From Chelatococcus composti (GTDB lineage: Bacteria; Pseudomonadota; Alphaproteobacteria; Rhizobiales; Beijerinckiaceae), in contig NZ_JACHEH010000002.1 of NCBI RefSeq assembly GCF_014201415.1, positions 248,001 to 312,000 of the forward strand: DNA of 64,000 nucleotides, in the 5' to 3' direction. Made by a program: the position numbers and the translations under genes. The notes under the pieces were generated by a model, which searched no databases, was not told where the DNA came from, and saw only the letters and a program-made list of their open reading frames with translations. Position 1 is the stretch's first letter. The number at the start of each line of letters is the position of its first letter. This document shows, one piece after another, positions 9,475 to 20,575 of this stretch.

Positions 9475-11757
9475 TCACCCTCCCACGTTGAAGGCCGCGA
9501 GCGCCGCCATGTTGACGATGTCCGTGTCCTTGGCGCCGAGCGACACGATCTGCACCGGCTTGTCGAGGCCGACGATGAGCGGGCCGATGACGGTGGAGCC
9601 ACCGAGCTCCTGCAGCATCTTCGTCGCGATCGAAGCCGAGTGGAAGGCCGGCATGACAAGCACGTTCGCCGGCCCGGTCAGGCGGCAGAACGGATAGACG
9701 CTCATCAGGTCCCGGTTGAGCGCGACATCCGCAGCCATCTCGCCGTCGTACTCGAAGTCGCAGCGCCGACTGTCGAGGATGCGCACCGCCTCCTGTACGC
9801 GCTCCGAACGTTCGCCCGTCGGGTGGCCAAAGGTGGAGAAGGCGAGCATGGCAACACGCGGCTCATAGCCGAGCCGGCGGGCGACGCCCGCCGCTTCCAC
9901 CGCGATCTCCGCCAGATCCTGTGCACTCGGCATCTCGGTGATGGCCGTGTCCGCGACCAGGACGGTGCGACCACGCGCCAGGACGATGGACACGCCGATG
10001 ACGCGGTGGCCCGGCTTCTCGTCGATGACGCGGCGCACGTCCTCGAGTGCGATTGAATAGTTGCGCGTCGTGCCCGTCACCATCGCATCGGCGTCGCCGA
10101 GCGCCACCATCGCGGCGGCGAAGTGGTTGCGGTCCTGGTTGATGAGGCGCTGGCAGTCGCGGAACAGATAGCCCTTGCGCTGCAGCCGCTCGTAGAGGAA
10201 CTGCGCGTAGGCGGCGTTGCGATGCGACAGGCGGGCATTGTGCACCTCGATGCCTTCCTTGGCCTCGAGGTCAATGCCGGCGAGCCGCGCCGTCTCGTAG
10301 ACGCGCTCCTCGCGCCCGACCAGAATGGCCGTGCCCAGCCCCTGGTTGACGAAGGAAACGGCGGCGCGGATGACCTGCTCCTCCTCGCCCTCGGCGAAGA
10401 CGACGCGCTTCGGGAAGCGCCGGACGCGCTCGAAGACGCGGTTGAGCGTGCCCGCCACCGGGTCGCGCCGGGCCGAGAGCTGCGCCTTGTAGCCGCGCAT
10501 GTCGACGATGGGCCGGCGCGCCACGCCCGTCTCCATCGCCGCCTTGGCGACAGCGACCGGCACCACGTGGATGAGGCGCGGGTCGAACGGCACGGGAATG
10601 ATGTAGTCGCGCCCGAAGCGCGGACGCGCGCCCTGATAGGCGGCCGCCACCTCGTCCGGCACATCCTCGCGCGCGAGCTCGGCGAGCGCCCGCGCGGCGG
10701 CGATCTTCATCTCCATGTTGATCGTCGTCGCCTGCACATCGAGCGCGCCGCGGAAGATGTAGGGGAACCCGAGGACGTTGTTGACCTGGTTCGGATAGTC
10801 CGAACGGCCCGTCGCCATGATGGCGTCGTCACGGATGGCTGCAACCTCCTCCGGCAGGATCTCCGGGTCCGGGTTGGCCATGGCGAAGATGATGGGGTTC
10901 GGCGCCATGGAGGCGATCATCTCCGGCGTGAGCGCACCCTTGGCGGACAGGCCAAAGACGACGTCGGCCCCGTCAAGCGCCTCGGCCAAGGTGCGGGCCT
11001 TCGTCTCGACGGCATGGGCCGACTTCCACTGGTTCATCCCCTCCTCGCGCCCCTTGTAGACGACGCCCTTGGTGTCGCAGAGGATGACGTTGTTGGGCGC
11101 GAAGCCCATCGCCTTGATAAGCTCGGCGCAGGCGATGCCGGCCGAGCCGGCGCCGTTGATCACGAGCCGGGTCGTCTTAACGTCGCGGCCGGTCAGGTGC
11201 AGCGCGTTGATGAGCCCCGCGGCGGCGATGATGGCCGTGCCGTGCTGGTCGTCGTGGAAGACGGGAATGTCCATCAGCTCGCGCAGGCGCTCCTCGATGA
11301 TGAAGCAGTCCGGCGCCTTGATGTCCTCGAGGTTGATGCCGCCGAAGGACGGCCCGAGATAGCGCACCGCGTTGATGAAGGCTTCCGGGTCCTCGGTGTC
11401 GACCTCGAGGTCGATCGAATCGACATCGGCGAAGCGCTTGAAGAGGACGGACTTGCCCTCCATCACCGGCTTCGAGGCGAGCGCGCCAAGGTTGCCGAGG
11501 CCGAGGATGGCCGTGCCGTTGGAGATGACGGCGACGAGGTTGCCCTTGGTCGTGTAGTCGTAGGCGACGCTCGGGTCCTCGTGAATCGCCTTCACAGGCA
11601 CGGCGACGCCGGGTGAATAGGCGAGCGAGAGGTCGCGCTGGGTCGCCATGGGCTTGGTGGGCACCACCTCCAGCTTGCCGGGCCGCCCCTGGGCATGAAA
11701 TTGCAGGGCTTCCTGGTCAGTGAAGGTAGGGCGGGAGCGGCGCTTGGCAGTGTCCAT
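9475..11757 (-). CDS. maeB: NADP-type malic enzyme with C-terminal phosphotransacetylase-like domain
   Basis: The 760-residue protein has an N-terminal malic domain ([18 protein letters not shown] near residue 168), a Rossmann domain with INGAGSAG near residue 200, and a PTA-like domain from about residue 430. Such MaeB enzymes oxidatively decarboxylate malate to pyruvate. In rhizobia the PTA-like part does not make acetyl phosphate but helps assembly and acetyl-CoA inhibition. Whether this one uses NAD or NADP cannot be told here. The start is ATG at 11757, facing mutS, an arrangement conserved in rhizobia. Confidence 0.93.
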   Translation of the reverse strand: MDTAKRRSRPTFTDQEALQFHAQGRPGKLEVVPTKPMATQRDLSLAYSPGVAVPVKAIHEDPSVAYDYTTKGNLVAVISNGTAILGLGNLGALASKPVMEGKSVLFKRFADVDSIDLEVDTEDPEAFINAVRYLGPSFGGINLEDIKAPDCFIIEERLRELMDIPVFHDDQHGTAIIAAAGLINALHLTGRDVKTTRLVINGAGSAGIACAELIKAMGFAPNNVILCDTKGVVYKGREEGMNQWKSAHAVETKARTLAEALDGADVVFGLSAKGALTPEMIASMAPNPIIFAMANPDPEILPEEVAAIRDDAIMATGRSDYPNQVNNVLGFPYIFRGALDVQATTINMEMKIAAARALAELAREDVPDEVAAAYQGARPRFGRDYIIPVPFDPRLIHVVPVAVAKAAMETGVARRPIVDMRGYKAQLSARRDPVAGTLNRVFERVRRFPKRVVFAEGEEEQVIRAAVSFVNQGLGTAILVGREERVYETARLAGIDLEAKEGIEVHNARLSHRNAAYAQFLYERLQRKGYLFRDCQRLINQDRNHFAAAMVALGDADAMVTGTTRNYSIALEDVRRVIDEKPGHRVIGVSIVLARGRTVLVADTAITEMPSAQDLAEIAVEAAGVARRLGYEPRVAMLAFSTFGHPTGERSERVQEAVRILDSRRCDFEYDGEMAADVALNRDLMSVYPFCRLTGPANVLVMPAFHSASIATKMLQELGGSTVIGPLIVGLDKPVQIVSLGAKDTDIVNMAALAAFNVGG

Positions 11758-11905
11758 TGTCTTCTTGATCTCGGGCGTTTCCGGGTCGGCCGCGACCTTA
11801 CGGCAGCAGCACGATTCCGCTCAAGCGAAGTTCTCCACGATTTCCGCAGATCAACCATGCAACGGAGGATGAAACGCCGGGTTGGCTCTGCTAGCGTCCC
11901 GGCCC

Positions 11906-14677
11906 ATGAGCCGTGAAGTTAGCGCCGCAAGGGACGATCAGGAGCGGACGGGCAGCGTTGCCGTGCCTGCGGATGCGGGCGCCGAGGCCGTGCGGGCCGA
12001 GCTCCAGCGCATGACCCCGATGATGGCGCAGTACATGGAGATCAAGGCCGCGCACGCGGACTGTCTCCTCTTCTACCGCATGGGCGACTTCTACGAGCTG
12101 TTCTTCGAGGACGCCGAGATTGCCTCGCGCACCCTCGGCATCGTCCTGACGAAGCGCGGCAAGCACCTCGGCGAGGATATCCCCATGTGCGGCGTGCCTG
12201 TGGAGCGCGCCGAGGACTATCTCCAGCGCCTCATCGCGGCCGGCCACCGCGTCGCCGTCTGCGAGCAGATGGAGGACCCCGCCGAGGCGAAGAAGCGCGG
12301 CGGCAAGTCCGTGGTCCAGCGCGGTGTCGTGCGCCTCGTCACGCCCGGCACCATCACCGAGGACAGCCTGCTCGACCCGGCGCGGGCCAACCTTCTCGTC
12401 GCCATCGCCCGTCGCCGCACCGGCGAGGACAGCTACGCCTACGGCCTGGCCGCCATCGACATCTCCACCGGCCGCTTCACGGTGACGGAAACGCCGGCCT
12501 CCGGACTCTCGGCCGAGATCGCGCGGCTCGACCCGCGCGAGATCGTGGTGCCTGACACCATCTACGACGAGCCTTCGCTGCGCGACCTGTGGCGCGAGCA
12601 GCGCGCCGCCGTCACGCCCATGGCGCGCGACGGGCTCGACTCGGCCTCCGCCGAACGGCGGCTGAAGGACTTCTTCGGCGTGGCGAGCCTCGACGCCTTC
12701 GGCGCCTTCTCGCGCGCCGAGATCGCGGCGGCCGCAGCTGCACTCGCCTATGTGGAGCGCACACAGCTCTCTGCCCGGCCGCCCCTGTCGCCGCCGTTGC
12801 GCGAGGACCTGTCCGGCACGCTCTCCATCGACGCGGCGACGCGCGCCAATCTCGAGCTGATGCGCACCCTGTCGGGCGAGCGCAGCGGCAGCCTTATTGC
12901 GACCATCGACCGCACGGTGACGCCCGGCGGCGGACGCCTCCTCGCCGAGCGGCTGGCGAGCCCGCTCACCAACGTGGCCACCATTCGCGCCCGCCACGAT
13001 GCCGTGGCCTTCCTCGTCGCGGAACGGCCGCTGCGCGAACGCCTGCGCCAGGCCCTCGCCGCGGTGCCTGACATCGCCCGTGCCCTGTCGCGCCTGACAC
13101 TCGGCCGCGGCGGCCCGCGCGATCTTGCGGCGGTGCGCGACGGGCTCCGGGCGGCGGAGGCCATCGCGAACCTGCTCGCGGACGCTGCCCCGCCGGCGGA
13201 GCTCGCGGCCGCCGCCGGGTCAATGCGGGGCATCGCGCCCGGCCTCGCCGAGGACCTGTCCGCTGCGCTCGCCGACGAACTGCCGCTGCTCAGGCGCGAC
13301 GGCGGCTTTGTGCGCGAGGGCTACGACGCGGCACTCGACGAGGCGCGCGTGCTGCAAGTCGATTCGCGCCGCTTCATCGCCGCCCTGCAGGCCCGATATG
13401 TCGACGAGACCGGCTGCCGGACGCTCAAGGTCAAGCACAACAACCTCATCGGCTATTTCGTCGAGGTGCCCGCCGCCGTCGGCGAGGATCTCCTCAAGCC
13501 GCCCCACAACGCCACCTTCGTCCACCGCCAGACGATGGCGGGGGCCATGCGCTTCTCCACGGTGGAGCTCGGCGAACTCGAGGCACGTATCGCCTCGGCG
13601 GCCGACAGGGCACTCGGCATCGAGCTCGCCATCTTCGACCGCCTCAGCAATGCCGTCGTCGCGGCGGGAGAAGCCATCAAGCGCGCCGCCGAGGCACTCG
13701 CCGTCGTCGACGTCACGGCGGCGCTTGCGCTGCTGGCCGACGACCTCGGCTGGACCCGCCCCATCGTCGACGACAGTCTCGCCTTCTCCATTTCCGCCGG
13801 GCGTCACCCGGTGGTCGAGGCCGCGCTCAAGCGCGCCGGCCAGACCTTCGTCGCCAACGACTGCGCGCTCTCTCCGCCAGAGGGCGAGCAAGCTGGCCGC
13901 ATCACCCTTGTCACCGGCCCCAACATGGCCGGCAAGTCCACCTTCCTGCGCCAGAATGCGCTCATCGTCGTGCTTGCCCAGATGGGCGCCTTCGTGCCGG
14001 CGGCAAGGGCCCACATCGGCATCGTGGACAAGCTGTTCTCGCGCGTCGGCGCCGCCGACGACCTCGCCCGCGGACGCTCGACCTTCATGGTCGAGATGAT
14101 CGAGACGGCGGCCATCCTCAACCAGGCGGGCGAGCGCTCCCTCGTCATTCTCGACGAGATCGGCCGCGGCACGGCCACCTTCGACGGCCTGTCCATCGCC
14201 TGGGCGGCCATCGAGCACCTGCACGAGGTCAACCGCTGCCGCTCGCTCTTCGCGACCCACTATCACGAGCTCACCGCGCTCTCCGAGCGCCTGGCGCGTG
14301 TCGAGAACGCGACGGTGCGCGTGAGCGAGTGGAAGGGCGACGTCGTGTTCCTCCACGAGGTCATTCCCGGCGCGGCCGACCGCTCCTACGGCATCCAGGT
14401 CGCCAAGCTCGCCGGCCTGCCGCCGCCGGTCATCGCGCGCGCCCGCGCCATCCTCGACGAACTGGAAAAGACCGAGCGGGAGAAGCCGGTCGCCGCGCTC
14501 GTCGACGACCTGCCACTGTTCGCCGCCGTGTCGCAGCGCCCCGCCGCCGCAACGCCGCAGAAAGACGTGCTCAGGGAGGCCCTCGACGGCCTCGACCCGG
14601 ACGAGATGACACCCCGCGAGGCACTGGAGACCCTCTATCGCCTCAAGGCGCTGCGGGCCGAGCAGAACCAGCGGTGA
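11906..14677 (+). CDS. mutS: DNA mismatch repair protein MutS
   Basis: The 923-residue protein carries the mismatch-binding motif [11 protein letters not shown] near residue 60 and the ATPase core [10 protein letters not shown] near residue 670. These are followed by the [12 protein letters not shown] Walker B segment and the FATHYHEL signature. It recognises mispairs and recruits MutL. The ATG at 11906 is preferred; an in-frame TTG at 11882 would add eight residues. No strong ribosome site is visible for either. It is divergent from maeB across about 150 bases that must hold both promoters. Confidence 0.96.
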   Translation: MSREVSAARDDQERTGSVAVPADAGAEAVRAELQRMTPMMAQYMEIKAAHADCLLFYRMGDFYELFFEDAEIASRTLGIVLTKRGKHLGEDIPMCGVPVERAEDYLQRLIAAGHRVAVCEQMEDPAEAKKRGGKSVVQRGVVRLVTPGTITEDSLLDPARANLLVAIARRRTGEDSYAYGLAAIDISTGRFTVTETPASGLSAEIARLDPREIVVPDTIYDEPSLRDLWREQRAAVTPMARDGLDSASAERRLKDFFGVASLDAFGAFSRAEIAAAAAALAYVERTQLSARPPLSPPLREDLSGTLSIDAATRANLELMRTLSGERSGSLIATIDRTVTPGGGRLLAERLASPLTNVATIRARHDAVAFLVAERPLRERLRQALAAVPDIARALSRLTLGRGGPRDLAAVRDGLRAAEAIANLLADAAPPAELAAAAGSMRGIAPGLAEDLSAALADELPLLRRDGGFVREGYDAALDEARVLQVDSRRFIAALQARYVDETGCRTLKVKHNNLIGYFVEVPAAVGEDLLKPPHNATFVHRQTMAGAMRFSTVELGELEARIASAADRALGIELAIFDRLSNAVVAAGEAIKRAAEALAVVDVTAALALLADDLGWTRPIVDDSLAFSISAGRHPVVEAALKRAGQTFVANDCALSPPEGEQAGRITLVTGPNMAGKSTFLRQNALIVVLAQMGAFVPAARAHIGIVDKLFSRVGAADDLARGRSTFMVEMIETAAILNQAGERSLVILDEIGRGTATFDGLSIAWAAIEHLHEVNRCRSLFATHYHELTALSERLARVENATVRVSEWKGDVVFLHEVIPGAADRSYGIQVAKLAGLPPPVIARARAILDELEKTEREKPVAALVDDLPLFAAVSQRPAAATPQKDVLREALDGLDPDEMTPREALETLYRLKALRAEQNQR

Positions 14678-15490
14678 TCAGGTGGCAGCCGCCACCCGGC
14701 GCATCCGCCGCAGCCGCAGCATGAAGAGCAGGCCGTTCCAGGCAACGGAGATGGCGAGGCCGATCAGGAGTGCCGCGGCCGCACCGAGGGGCACGGCGGC
14801 GAGATGCACCGCGGCCATCCCTGCAGCAAAACCGGCGAGGCCGTAGATGCTGCTCGCCGCCACCGCGGCAGCGGCCAGCCCCCCGACCGCACGGTGCGTC
14901 ACGACGACGACGCTCGGGATCACGACGGGGAAGAGCGCGAGGATGCCCGAGGCGAGCGGGCCGATGTGCCAGCTCACGACGCTGAGGACGCCGACGAGCG
15001 TCGCCACGGCAAGCGCGCGCAGTACGAGATCCACCGGGCGGGACGCATTGGCAGGAGGCATCGCCACTCGCGAGAAGCGCAGCGCCAGCGGCACGCCGAT
15101 GGCAAGTGCAACGGCGTTGAGCACGAGGCCCGCCCACAGCGGCGGCGTGAGGGCGCGGATGGCGACGGCGGCGAGCAGCCACGCGCCGATCGCGCCGGCA
15201 AGGCAGCCGGGGGCGCCCACCCCACGCCGGGCGAGCACCGCATAGGTCATGACGAAAAGCACCGTCACCGCATTGATGCTGACGCTGCCCACGGCGCTCT
15301 CGGCAATGAAGGCAGCGCCGTGGTCCAGGGCCAGCACGACATAGGCCGGGCCGGCCGAGATCGGCAGCGTCGCGATCAGCCCCCCGACGAAGGGCCCCGC
15401 CTTCTGCGCCGCGAGCGAGCCAGCGACGACGACGGCCGCCACGAGCAGCATCTTGACCGGCAGCGCCAGCAGCGCGGCATCCAACGCCAT
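14678..15490 (-). CDS. integral membrane protein of unknown function with an internal duplication
   Basis: The 270-residue protein is almost entirely hydrophobic, with about eight to ten membrane segments. Two halves look related: GPFVGGLIATLPI (residues 32-44) and GPLASGILALFPV (177-189) share spacing and the G-x-L/I-A-x-x-P pattern, and both are followed by a V-rich segment, a His near +17 and an Ala-rich helix. Such inverted or direct repeats are typical of transporters and channels, but I do not recognise the family. Its stop abuts the mutS stop, and it is divergent from yifB. The ATG at 15490 is the first plausible start before the hydrophobic stretch. Confidence 0.75.
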   Translation of the reverse strand: MALDAALLALPVKMLLVAAVVVAGSLAAQKAGPFVGGLIATLPISAGPAYVVLALDHGAAFIAESAVGSVSINAVTVLFVMTYAVLARRGVGAPGCLAGAIGAWLLAAVAIRALTPPLWAGLVLNAVALAIGVPLALRFSRVAMPPANASRPVDLVLRALAVATLVGVLSVVSWHIGPLASGILALFPVVIPSVVVVTHRAVGGLAAAAVAASSIYGLAGFAAGMAAVHLAAVPLGAAAALLIGLAISVAWNGLLFMLRLRRMRRVAAAT

Positions 15491-15648
15491 GTCTGCGAAC
15501 CTTCCTCCCCGGCGGCGCACGCGCTGCCGCTCAGGCAACGCATAGCGCGTTACAGCAACCAAGGCCCGCGCTGCCGGCGCAACCCTGCCCTGCCCCGGCC
15601 GAAGCGGTGGACCGCCACAATCGCGCCTGCTTTTGTTCTCTTCCTGTT

Positions 15649-15677
15649 CTTGAGCAGAAGGTCGATCGCCGCTAAGC
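15649..15677 (+). promoter_or_regulatory. candidate promoter for yifB
   Basis: CTTGAG (15649-15654), 17 bases, then CTAAGC (15672-15677), about 24 bases before the yifB ATG. The match is modest. Confidence 0.3.
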
Positions 15678-15700
15678 TGGCTGGGCCCGGGGGGAAGGAC

Positions 15701-17239
15701 ATGGTGACGAGGGTCGCGACGGTCGCGTTTGAAGGGATCGAGGCGCGGGCGGTGGACGTGCAGGTGCAGATCGCACCGGGCAACGTGGCTTTCACCATCG
15801 TCGGCCTGCCCGACAAGGCAGTGGCCGAGAGCCGCGAGCGCGTGCGCGCGGCCCTGATGGCCGCCGGGCTCACCCTGCCGGCCAAGCGCATCACCGTCAA
15901 TCTCGCGCCGGCCGACCTGCCCAAGGAAGGCTCGCACTACGACCTGCCCATCGCGCTTGCCGTCATGGCGGCCATCGGCGCCGTGCCGGCCGATGCCCTC
16001 GCCGGCTACACGGTGATCGGCGAGCTCGCGCTCGATGCCTCGATCGCGCCCGTTGCCGGCGTGCTGCCGGCCGCCATTGCCGCCAGTGCGCGCGGCCACG
16101 GGCTCATCTGCCCCGCTGCCTGCGGGCCCGAGGCGGCGTGGGCGAGCGGCGACCTCGACATTCTCGCGCCGCGCTCCCTCGTGCAGCTCGCCAACCACTT
16201 CAAGGGCACACAGGTCATGGCCCGGCCCCAGCCGGCGGTGGCGCCCCCGGGCTCCGACCTGCCCGACCTGAAGGACATCAAGGGCCAGGAGAGCGCCAAG
16301 AGGGCGCTTGAGATCGCCGCCGCCGGCGGCCACAACCTCCTGATGAACGGCCCGCCCGGCGCCGGCAAGTCGATGCTGGCGCAGCGCCTGCCGTCGATCC
16401 TGCCGCCGCTCGCCCCGGCCGAGCTGCTCGAAGTCTCCATGATCCACTCCGTCGCCGGCCTCCTTGCCGACGGGGCGCTTACCGATCGCCGGCCCTTCCG
16501 CGCGCCGCACCATTCCGCCTCCATGGCTGCGCTCGTCGGCGGTGGCCTCAGGGCGCAGCCAGGTGAGGTCTCGCTCGCGCACCACGGCGTGCTCTTTCTC
16601 GACGAGCTGCCCGAGTTCCAGCCTCAGGTGCTCGACAGCCTGCGCCAGCCGCTGGAGACCGGCGAGGTGCTGATCTCGCGCGCCAACCACCGTGTCAGCT
16701 ACCCGGCCCGTTTCCAGCTCGTCGCCGCCATGAACCCATGCCGCTGCGGCCGCGCCACCGAGCCGGGCTACGCCTGCCGGCGCGCGCCCAATGAGCGCTG
16801 CATGGCGCAGTACCAGGCCCGTCTGTCCGGCCCGCTCATCGACCGCATCGACCTCATCATCGAGGTGCCGGCCGTCACGGCCGCCGATCTCATCCTGCCG
16901 CCACCGGCCGAGGGCTCGGCGGAGGTGGCCGAGCGCGTCGCCCGCGCCCGCGCCGTGCAGGCCGCCCGCTACGCCTCGCTCGGCCTTTCCGGGGTGACCA
17001 CCAATGCCCGCTGCCCCGTGCCGGTGCTCGAGGAAGTGGCCCGGCCCGACGAGGCCGGCCTCGCCCTCATCCGCGGTGCGGCGGACGCCATGCGCCTCAC
17101 CGCCCGCGGCTACCACCGGGTGCTCAAGGTGGCGCGGACCCTGGCCGACCTCGACGGCGAGAAACGGGTGGGGCGCCTGCATCTCGCCGAGGCCCTGTCC
17201 TACCGCACGGCGCTCGAGCGGCTCGCCGTACCGGCCTGA
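15701..17239 (+). CDS. comM: YifB/ComM-type Mg chelatase-related AAA+ ATPase
   Basis: The 512-residue protein has an N-terminal Lon-protease-like (S5-fold) domain, a Walker A GPPGAGKS near residue 217, Walker B VLFLDELPEF, and a Cys cluster (PCRCG...YACRR...RC) before the C-terminal lid. In naturally transformable bacteria ComM is a branch-migration helicase that extends recombination tracts; in others its role is unclear. The ATG at 15701 has GGGGAAGGAC directly upstream. Confidence 0.92.
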   Translation: MVTRVATVAFEGIEARAVDVQVQIAPGNVAFTIVGLPDKAVAESRERVRAALMAAGLTLPAKRITVNLAPADLPKEGSHYDLPIALAVMAAIGAVPADALAGYTVIGELALDASIAPVAGVLPAAIAASARGHGLICPAACGPEAAWASGDLDILAPRSLVQLANHFKGTQVMARPQPAVAPPGSDLPDLKDIKGQESAKRALEIAAAGGHNLLMNGPPGAGKSMLAQRLPSILPPLAPAELLEVSMIHSVAGLLADGALTDRRPFRAPHHSASMAALVGGGLRAQPGEVSLAHHGVLFLDELPEFQPQVLDSLRQPLETGEVLISRANHRVSYPARFQLVAAMNPCRCGRATEPGYACRRAPNERCMAQYQARLSGPLIDRIDLIIEVPAVTAADLILPPPAEGSAEVAERVARARAVQAARYASLGLSGVTTNARCPVPVLEEVARPDEAGLALIRGAADAMRLTARGYHRVLKVARTLADLDGEKRVGRLHLAEALSYRTALERLAVPA

Positions 17240-17330
17240 GGCTTTAACGGGCGATTCAGCACGCCTGCCAACGCAATCTCAACGCCTCCATGGGAGGTTG
17301 CGCAGCAACGAAAGCTGAGCTGAACGCCCC

Positions 17331-19439
17331 ATGGACCTTCTGACCACATCTCATGATCTCGTGGCCGGCGCCGCCGCGCTGATCGTGGTCGCGACCGTGG
17401 TGTGGCTCATCCTCCGGCGCCGGCGGACGCTTCTCGACCAGATCGACCGTCTGGAGGCCGAGATCGAGGCGCTGCACGATTCGATCTGGGAACTGTCCGA
17501 AAGTCGCGAGCACTACCGCAGCATCGTCGAGGCGCAGGGCGACCTCATCGTGCGCCGCGCCCAGGACGGGCGGATCGTCTACTGCAACGACGCCTTCGCA
17601 CGCCTCGCCGGCCGGCCGCGCGAGGAGCTCATCGGCACCACCTGGCAGCCGGTCGTGCGTGAAGTCAGCGACGTGCGCCTGTCCACGACCGGCGCCCGCA
17701 TCTTCGACGAGGCCATCGAATACGGCGGCGGCATCGTCTGGATCTCGTGGATCGAGACCCTCGCCCTCGGCGACAGCGGCGCCGAACGCCAGCGCGTGGG
17801 CCGGGACGTGACGAGCCGCGTCGCCGCCGAGCACGACCTGCTCGATGCACGCCACCGCGCCGAGGCGGCGAGCGAGGCCAAGTCCCGCTTCCTCGCCACC
17901 GTCAGCCATGAGGTGCGCACGCCGCTCAACGGCATCCTCGGCATGGCCGACCTGCTGGCCGACACCCGCCTCGACCCCGAACAGGCCACCTATGTGCGTG
18001 CCGTGAAGACCTCGGGCGAGGTGCTGCTGTCGCTCATCGACGACATCCTGGACTTCTCCAAGATCGAGGCCGGCAAGATCGCCCTCGTGCAGGAGCCGTT
18101 CGACCTGCGCAGCCTCGTCGAGAACGTCGTCGAGCTGCTGGCCCCCCGCGCCCAGGGCAAGGGCATCGAGATCGCGAGCTCCGTCTCGCCCGACCTGCCG
18201 CCCCTCGTCCTGGGCGACCGCGACCGCCTGCGCCAGGTGCTGATGAACCTCGCCGGCAATGCGGTGAAGTTCACGGACCGCGGCGGTGTCGGCGTCTGCA
18301 TCGAGGTGCAGCCTGACGGGCTCGTGGCCTTCAGCGTCGCCGACACCGGCCCCGGCATCCCCAAGGATCGGCAGGACGCCGTCTTCCGCGAGTTCGAGCA
18401 GGTCGACGACACCGCGAGCCGGCGTCACGGTGGCACTGGCCTCGGCCTCGCCATCTGCCGGCACATCGTGGAACGCATGGGCGGGACCATCACCGTGGAG
18501 AGCGAGGAGGGCCGCGGCGCCACCTTCCGCTTCGCCATCGCCCTCGCCGCTGTCGGCGGAGACAGCCCCCCGGCCCTGCCGCCGCCGACGAAGGTGGACC
18601 TCTCGGGCAAGCGCGTGCTCATCATCGCCGATTCTCCCTTCGAGGCGCCGTTCATCGCGCGCCGGCTCGTGGCCGCCGGCGCCCAGGCCGAGATCCGCAC
18701 GAGCGAGGCGGCCGCCAGCGCCGCGATGACGACGGAGAAATACGACGTGGTCCTCACCGACTGCGCACTCGGCGAGGAGGCAGCCCGGCGCCTCGCCGCC
18801 CTCGCCCGGCGCTCGGGCGTGCGGCGCAGCCTCATCCTGCTCTCGCCCTTCGAGCGCCGCGAGTTCGGCCCCCCTGCCGCAGCCGGATTCGACGGCTATC
18901 TGGTGAAGCCGGTCCGCGCCCTGTCCCTGATGCAGCAGATCGCGCTCGAGCCCGTCACGCCGCCGCCCCAGCAGCCCCCCGCGACAGAGGCGCAGGCCCA
19001 GCCCAGGGCTACCGAACGGTCCCAGCGCAAGCGGCGCGTCCTTCTCGCCGAGGACAACGAGATCAACGCCCTGCTCGCGCTCAAGCTGCTCGAGGGCGCG
19101 GGGGCGGAGACCGTCTGGGTGCGGGACGGCACCAAGGCCGTCGCCGAGATGCGGCGGGTGCTCGCCGGCCACGAAGAGCCGTTCGATCTCATTCTCATGG
19201 ACGCACGCATGCCCGAGATGGACGGGCTCGAGGCCGTGCGCCGCATCCGCGCCATGGAGGCTGCCCACCCCCGTCCGACGCACGTGCGAATCGTGATGCT
19301 GACCGCCAACGCCTTCGCCGAGGACCGCGCGGCAGCCATGGCCGCCGGGGCCGACGGCTTCCTCGCCAAACCGTTTGAACGCCAGAAAATTCAGGAACTT
19401 GTCGAAGGTTCGGGAACGCCCGGCGCGGCACAGGCGTGA
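17331..19439 (+). CDS. membrane hybrid sensor histidine kinase with PAS and two receiver domains
   Basis: The 702-residue protein runs: one membrane helix (residues about 10-28), short coiled coil, PAS (about 60-165), HisKA with phosphoacceptor His193 in SHEVRTPLNG, HATPase with DTGPGIP and GGTGLGLAI, then two receiver domains. Receiver 1 keeps Asp477 and the KP lysine but has a reduced acidic pocket (single Asp in IIADS). Receiver 2 is canonical, with Asp624 in LMDARMPEMDG. A Pro/Gln-rich linker separates them. No output partner is adjacent, so an Hpt protein elsewhere is expected. The next gene downstream is an OlsB-like acyltransferase. The input signal is unknown. Confidence 0.92.
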   Translation: MDLLTTSHDLVAGAAALIVVATVVWLILRRRRTLLDQIDRLEAEIEALHDSIWELSESREHYRSIVEAQGDLIVRRAQDGRIVYCNDAFARLAGRPREELIGTTWQPVVREVSDVRLSTTGARIFDEAIEYGGGIVWISWIETLALGDSGAERQRVGRDVTSRVAAEHDLLDARHRAEAASEAKSRFLATVSHEVRTPLNGILGMADLLADTRLDPEQATYVRAVKTSGEVLLSLIDDILDFSKIEAGKIALVQEPFDLRSLVENVVELLAPRAQGKGIEIASSVSPDLPPLVLGDRDRLRQVLMNLAGNAVKFTDRGGVGVCIEVQPDGLVAFSVADTGPGIPKDRQDAVFREFEQVDDTASRRHGGTGLGLAICRHIVERMGGTITVESEEGRGATFRFAIALAAVGGDSPPALPPPTKVDLSGKRVLIIADSPFEAPFIARRLVAAGAQAEIRTSEAAASAAMTTEKYDVVLTDCALGEEAARRLAALARRSGVRRSLILLSPFERREFGPPAAAGFDGYLVKPVRALSLMQQIALEPVTPPPQQPPATEAQAQPRATERSQRKRRVLLAEDNEINALLALKLLEGAGAETVWVRDGTKAVAEMRRVLAGHEEPFDLILMDARMPEMDGLEAVRRIRAMEAAHPRPTHVRIVMLTANAFAEDRAAAMAAGADGFLAKPFERQKIQELVEGSGTPGAAQA

Positions 19440-19579
19440 GATGCCCGCCCCATCTCCTCGTTGTCACAAAACGTTCCGAGGCTTATGGTTCCGTTAACAT
19501 ATGCGGTGGAAATGGCTGCGTCGGCAAACCGGCGCGCTGGGCTGACGCCGCCGCTTACGGGGCAGACGGTCTGGGGCTC

Positions 19580-20566
19580 ATGGTTTACGATCCGACACAG
19601 GTGAAGACCTCGCGAGGGGCCGCGCAACCCGATGTCATCCGGCTCGTACCCCGCGGCCTGACAAACATGCTGCGCCCGAGCAACTGGGGCGCAGCCACGG
19701 CAAGCGCACTCCTGCCGTTCCGCGCGCCGGCGCCGGCCGATGCCGGCGGCCTGCCCACGGTCCTCGGGCGGCTCGGCTCGCTCGAGGTGCGCCTCGCGCG
19801 CACGCGCAAGGAGATCAAGCAGGCGCAGAGGCTGCGCTACCAGGTGTTCTACGAGGAGATGTCGGCACTGCCGAACGCGACCTCCATGCTGTCGCGGCGC
19901 GATGTCGACGAGTACGACGCCATCTGCGACCACCTGCTCGTGCTCGACTACGACGTGCCCAAGAAAGCCTTCCGCAATCCCAAGCCGCAGGTGGTCGGCA
20001 CCTACCGCCTGCTGCGGCAGGAGGTGGCCGACCGGCACTGGGGCTTCTACACGGCCGGCGAGTTCGACATCCAGCCGCTGATCGACGCTAATCCGGACAA
20101 GCGTTTCCTGGAGCTCGGCCGCTCCTGCGTGCTGAAGCCCTACCGCAACAAGCGTACCGTCGAGCTGCTGTGGCACGGTATCTGGGCCTATGTGCTGCAC
20201 CACCGCATCGACGTGATGCTGGGCTGCGCCAGCCTTGAGGGCACCAACCCGGACAAGATGGCGCTGCAGCTGAGCTTCCTGCACCATTACGCCCGCGCAC
20301 CGGAGAGATGGCGGGCCAATGCGCTCGCCGGCCGCGGCGTCGCCATGGACCGGCTGCCGAAGGAGGCGGTCGACCCCAAGGCCGCGCTGCATGCGCTGCC
20401 GCCGCTGGTCAAGGGCTATCTGCGCCTCGGCGCCTCGATCGGCGACGGGGCCGTGATCGACCATCAGTTCGGCACGACGGACGTGCTGGTGGTCCTGCCT
20501 GTCGAGGCCATCAACCCCCGCTACATCGACCATTTCGGCCCGGCAGCAAACCGCCACGCGGCCTAA
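19580..20566 (+). CDS. OlsB-like GNAT N-acyltransferase (ornithine-lipid type)
   Basis: The 328-residue protein matches the acyl-ACP-using GNAT family that includes OlsB. Typical segments are KQAQRLRYQVFYEEM near residue 90, a DEYDAICDHLLVLD motif near 112, VGTYRLLR, FLELGRSCV and the late LGCASLEGTNP. OlsB makes lyso-ornithine lipid, but the family also holds hemolysin-like relatives and no olsA neighbour is seen, so the substrate is an inference. An in-frame GTG or ATG further upstream would add up to 48 residues without family resemblance. The 140-base leader suggests its own promoter. Confidence 0.78.
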   Translation: MVYDPTQVKTSRGAAQPDVIRLVPRGLTNMLRPSNWGAATASALLPFRAPAPADAGGLPTVLGRLGSLEVRLARTRKEIKQAQRLRYQVFYEEMSALPNATSMLSRRDVDEYDAICDHLLVLDYDVPKKAFRNPKPQVVGTYRLLRQEVADRHWGFYTAGEFDIQPLIDANPDKRFLELGRSCVLKPYRNKRTVELLWHGIWAYVLHHRIDVMLGCASLEGTNPDKMALQLSFLHHYARAPERWRANALAGRGVAMDRLPKEAVDPKAALHALPPLVKGYLRLGASIGDGAVIDHQFGTTDVLVVLPVEAINPRYIDHFGPAANRHAA

Positions 20567-20575
20567 CGGGCGGGC

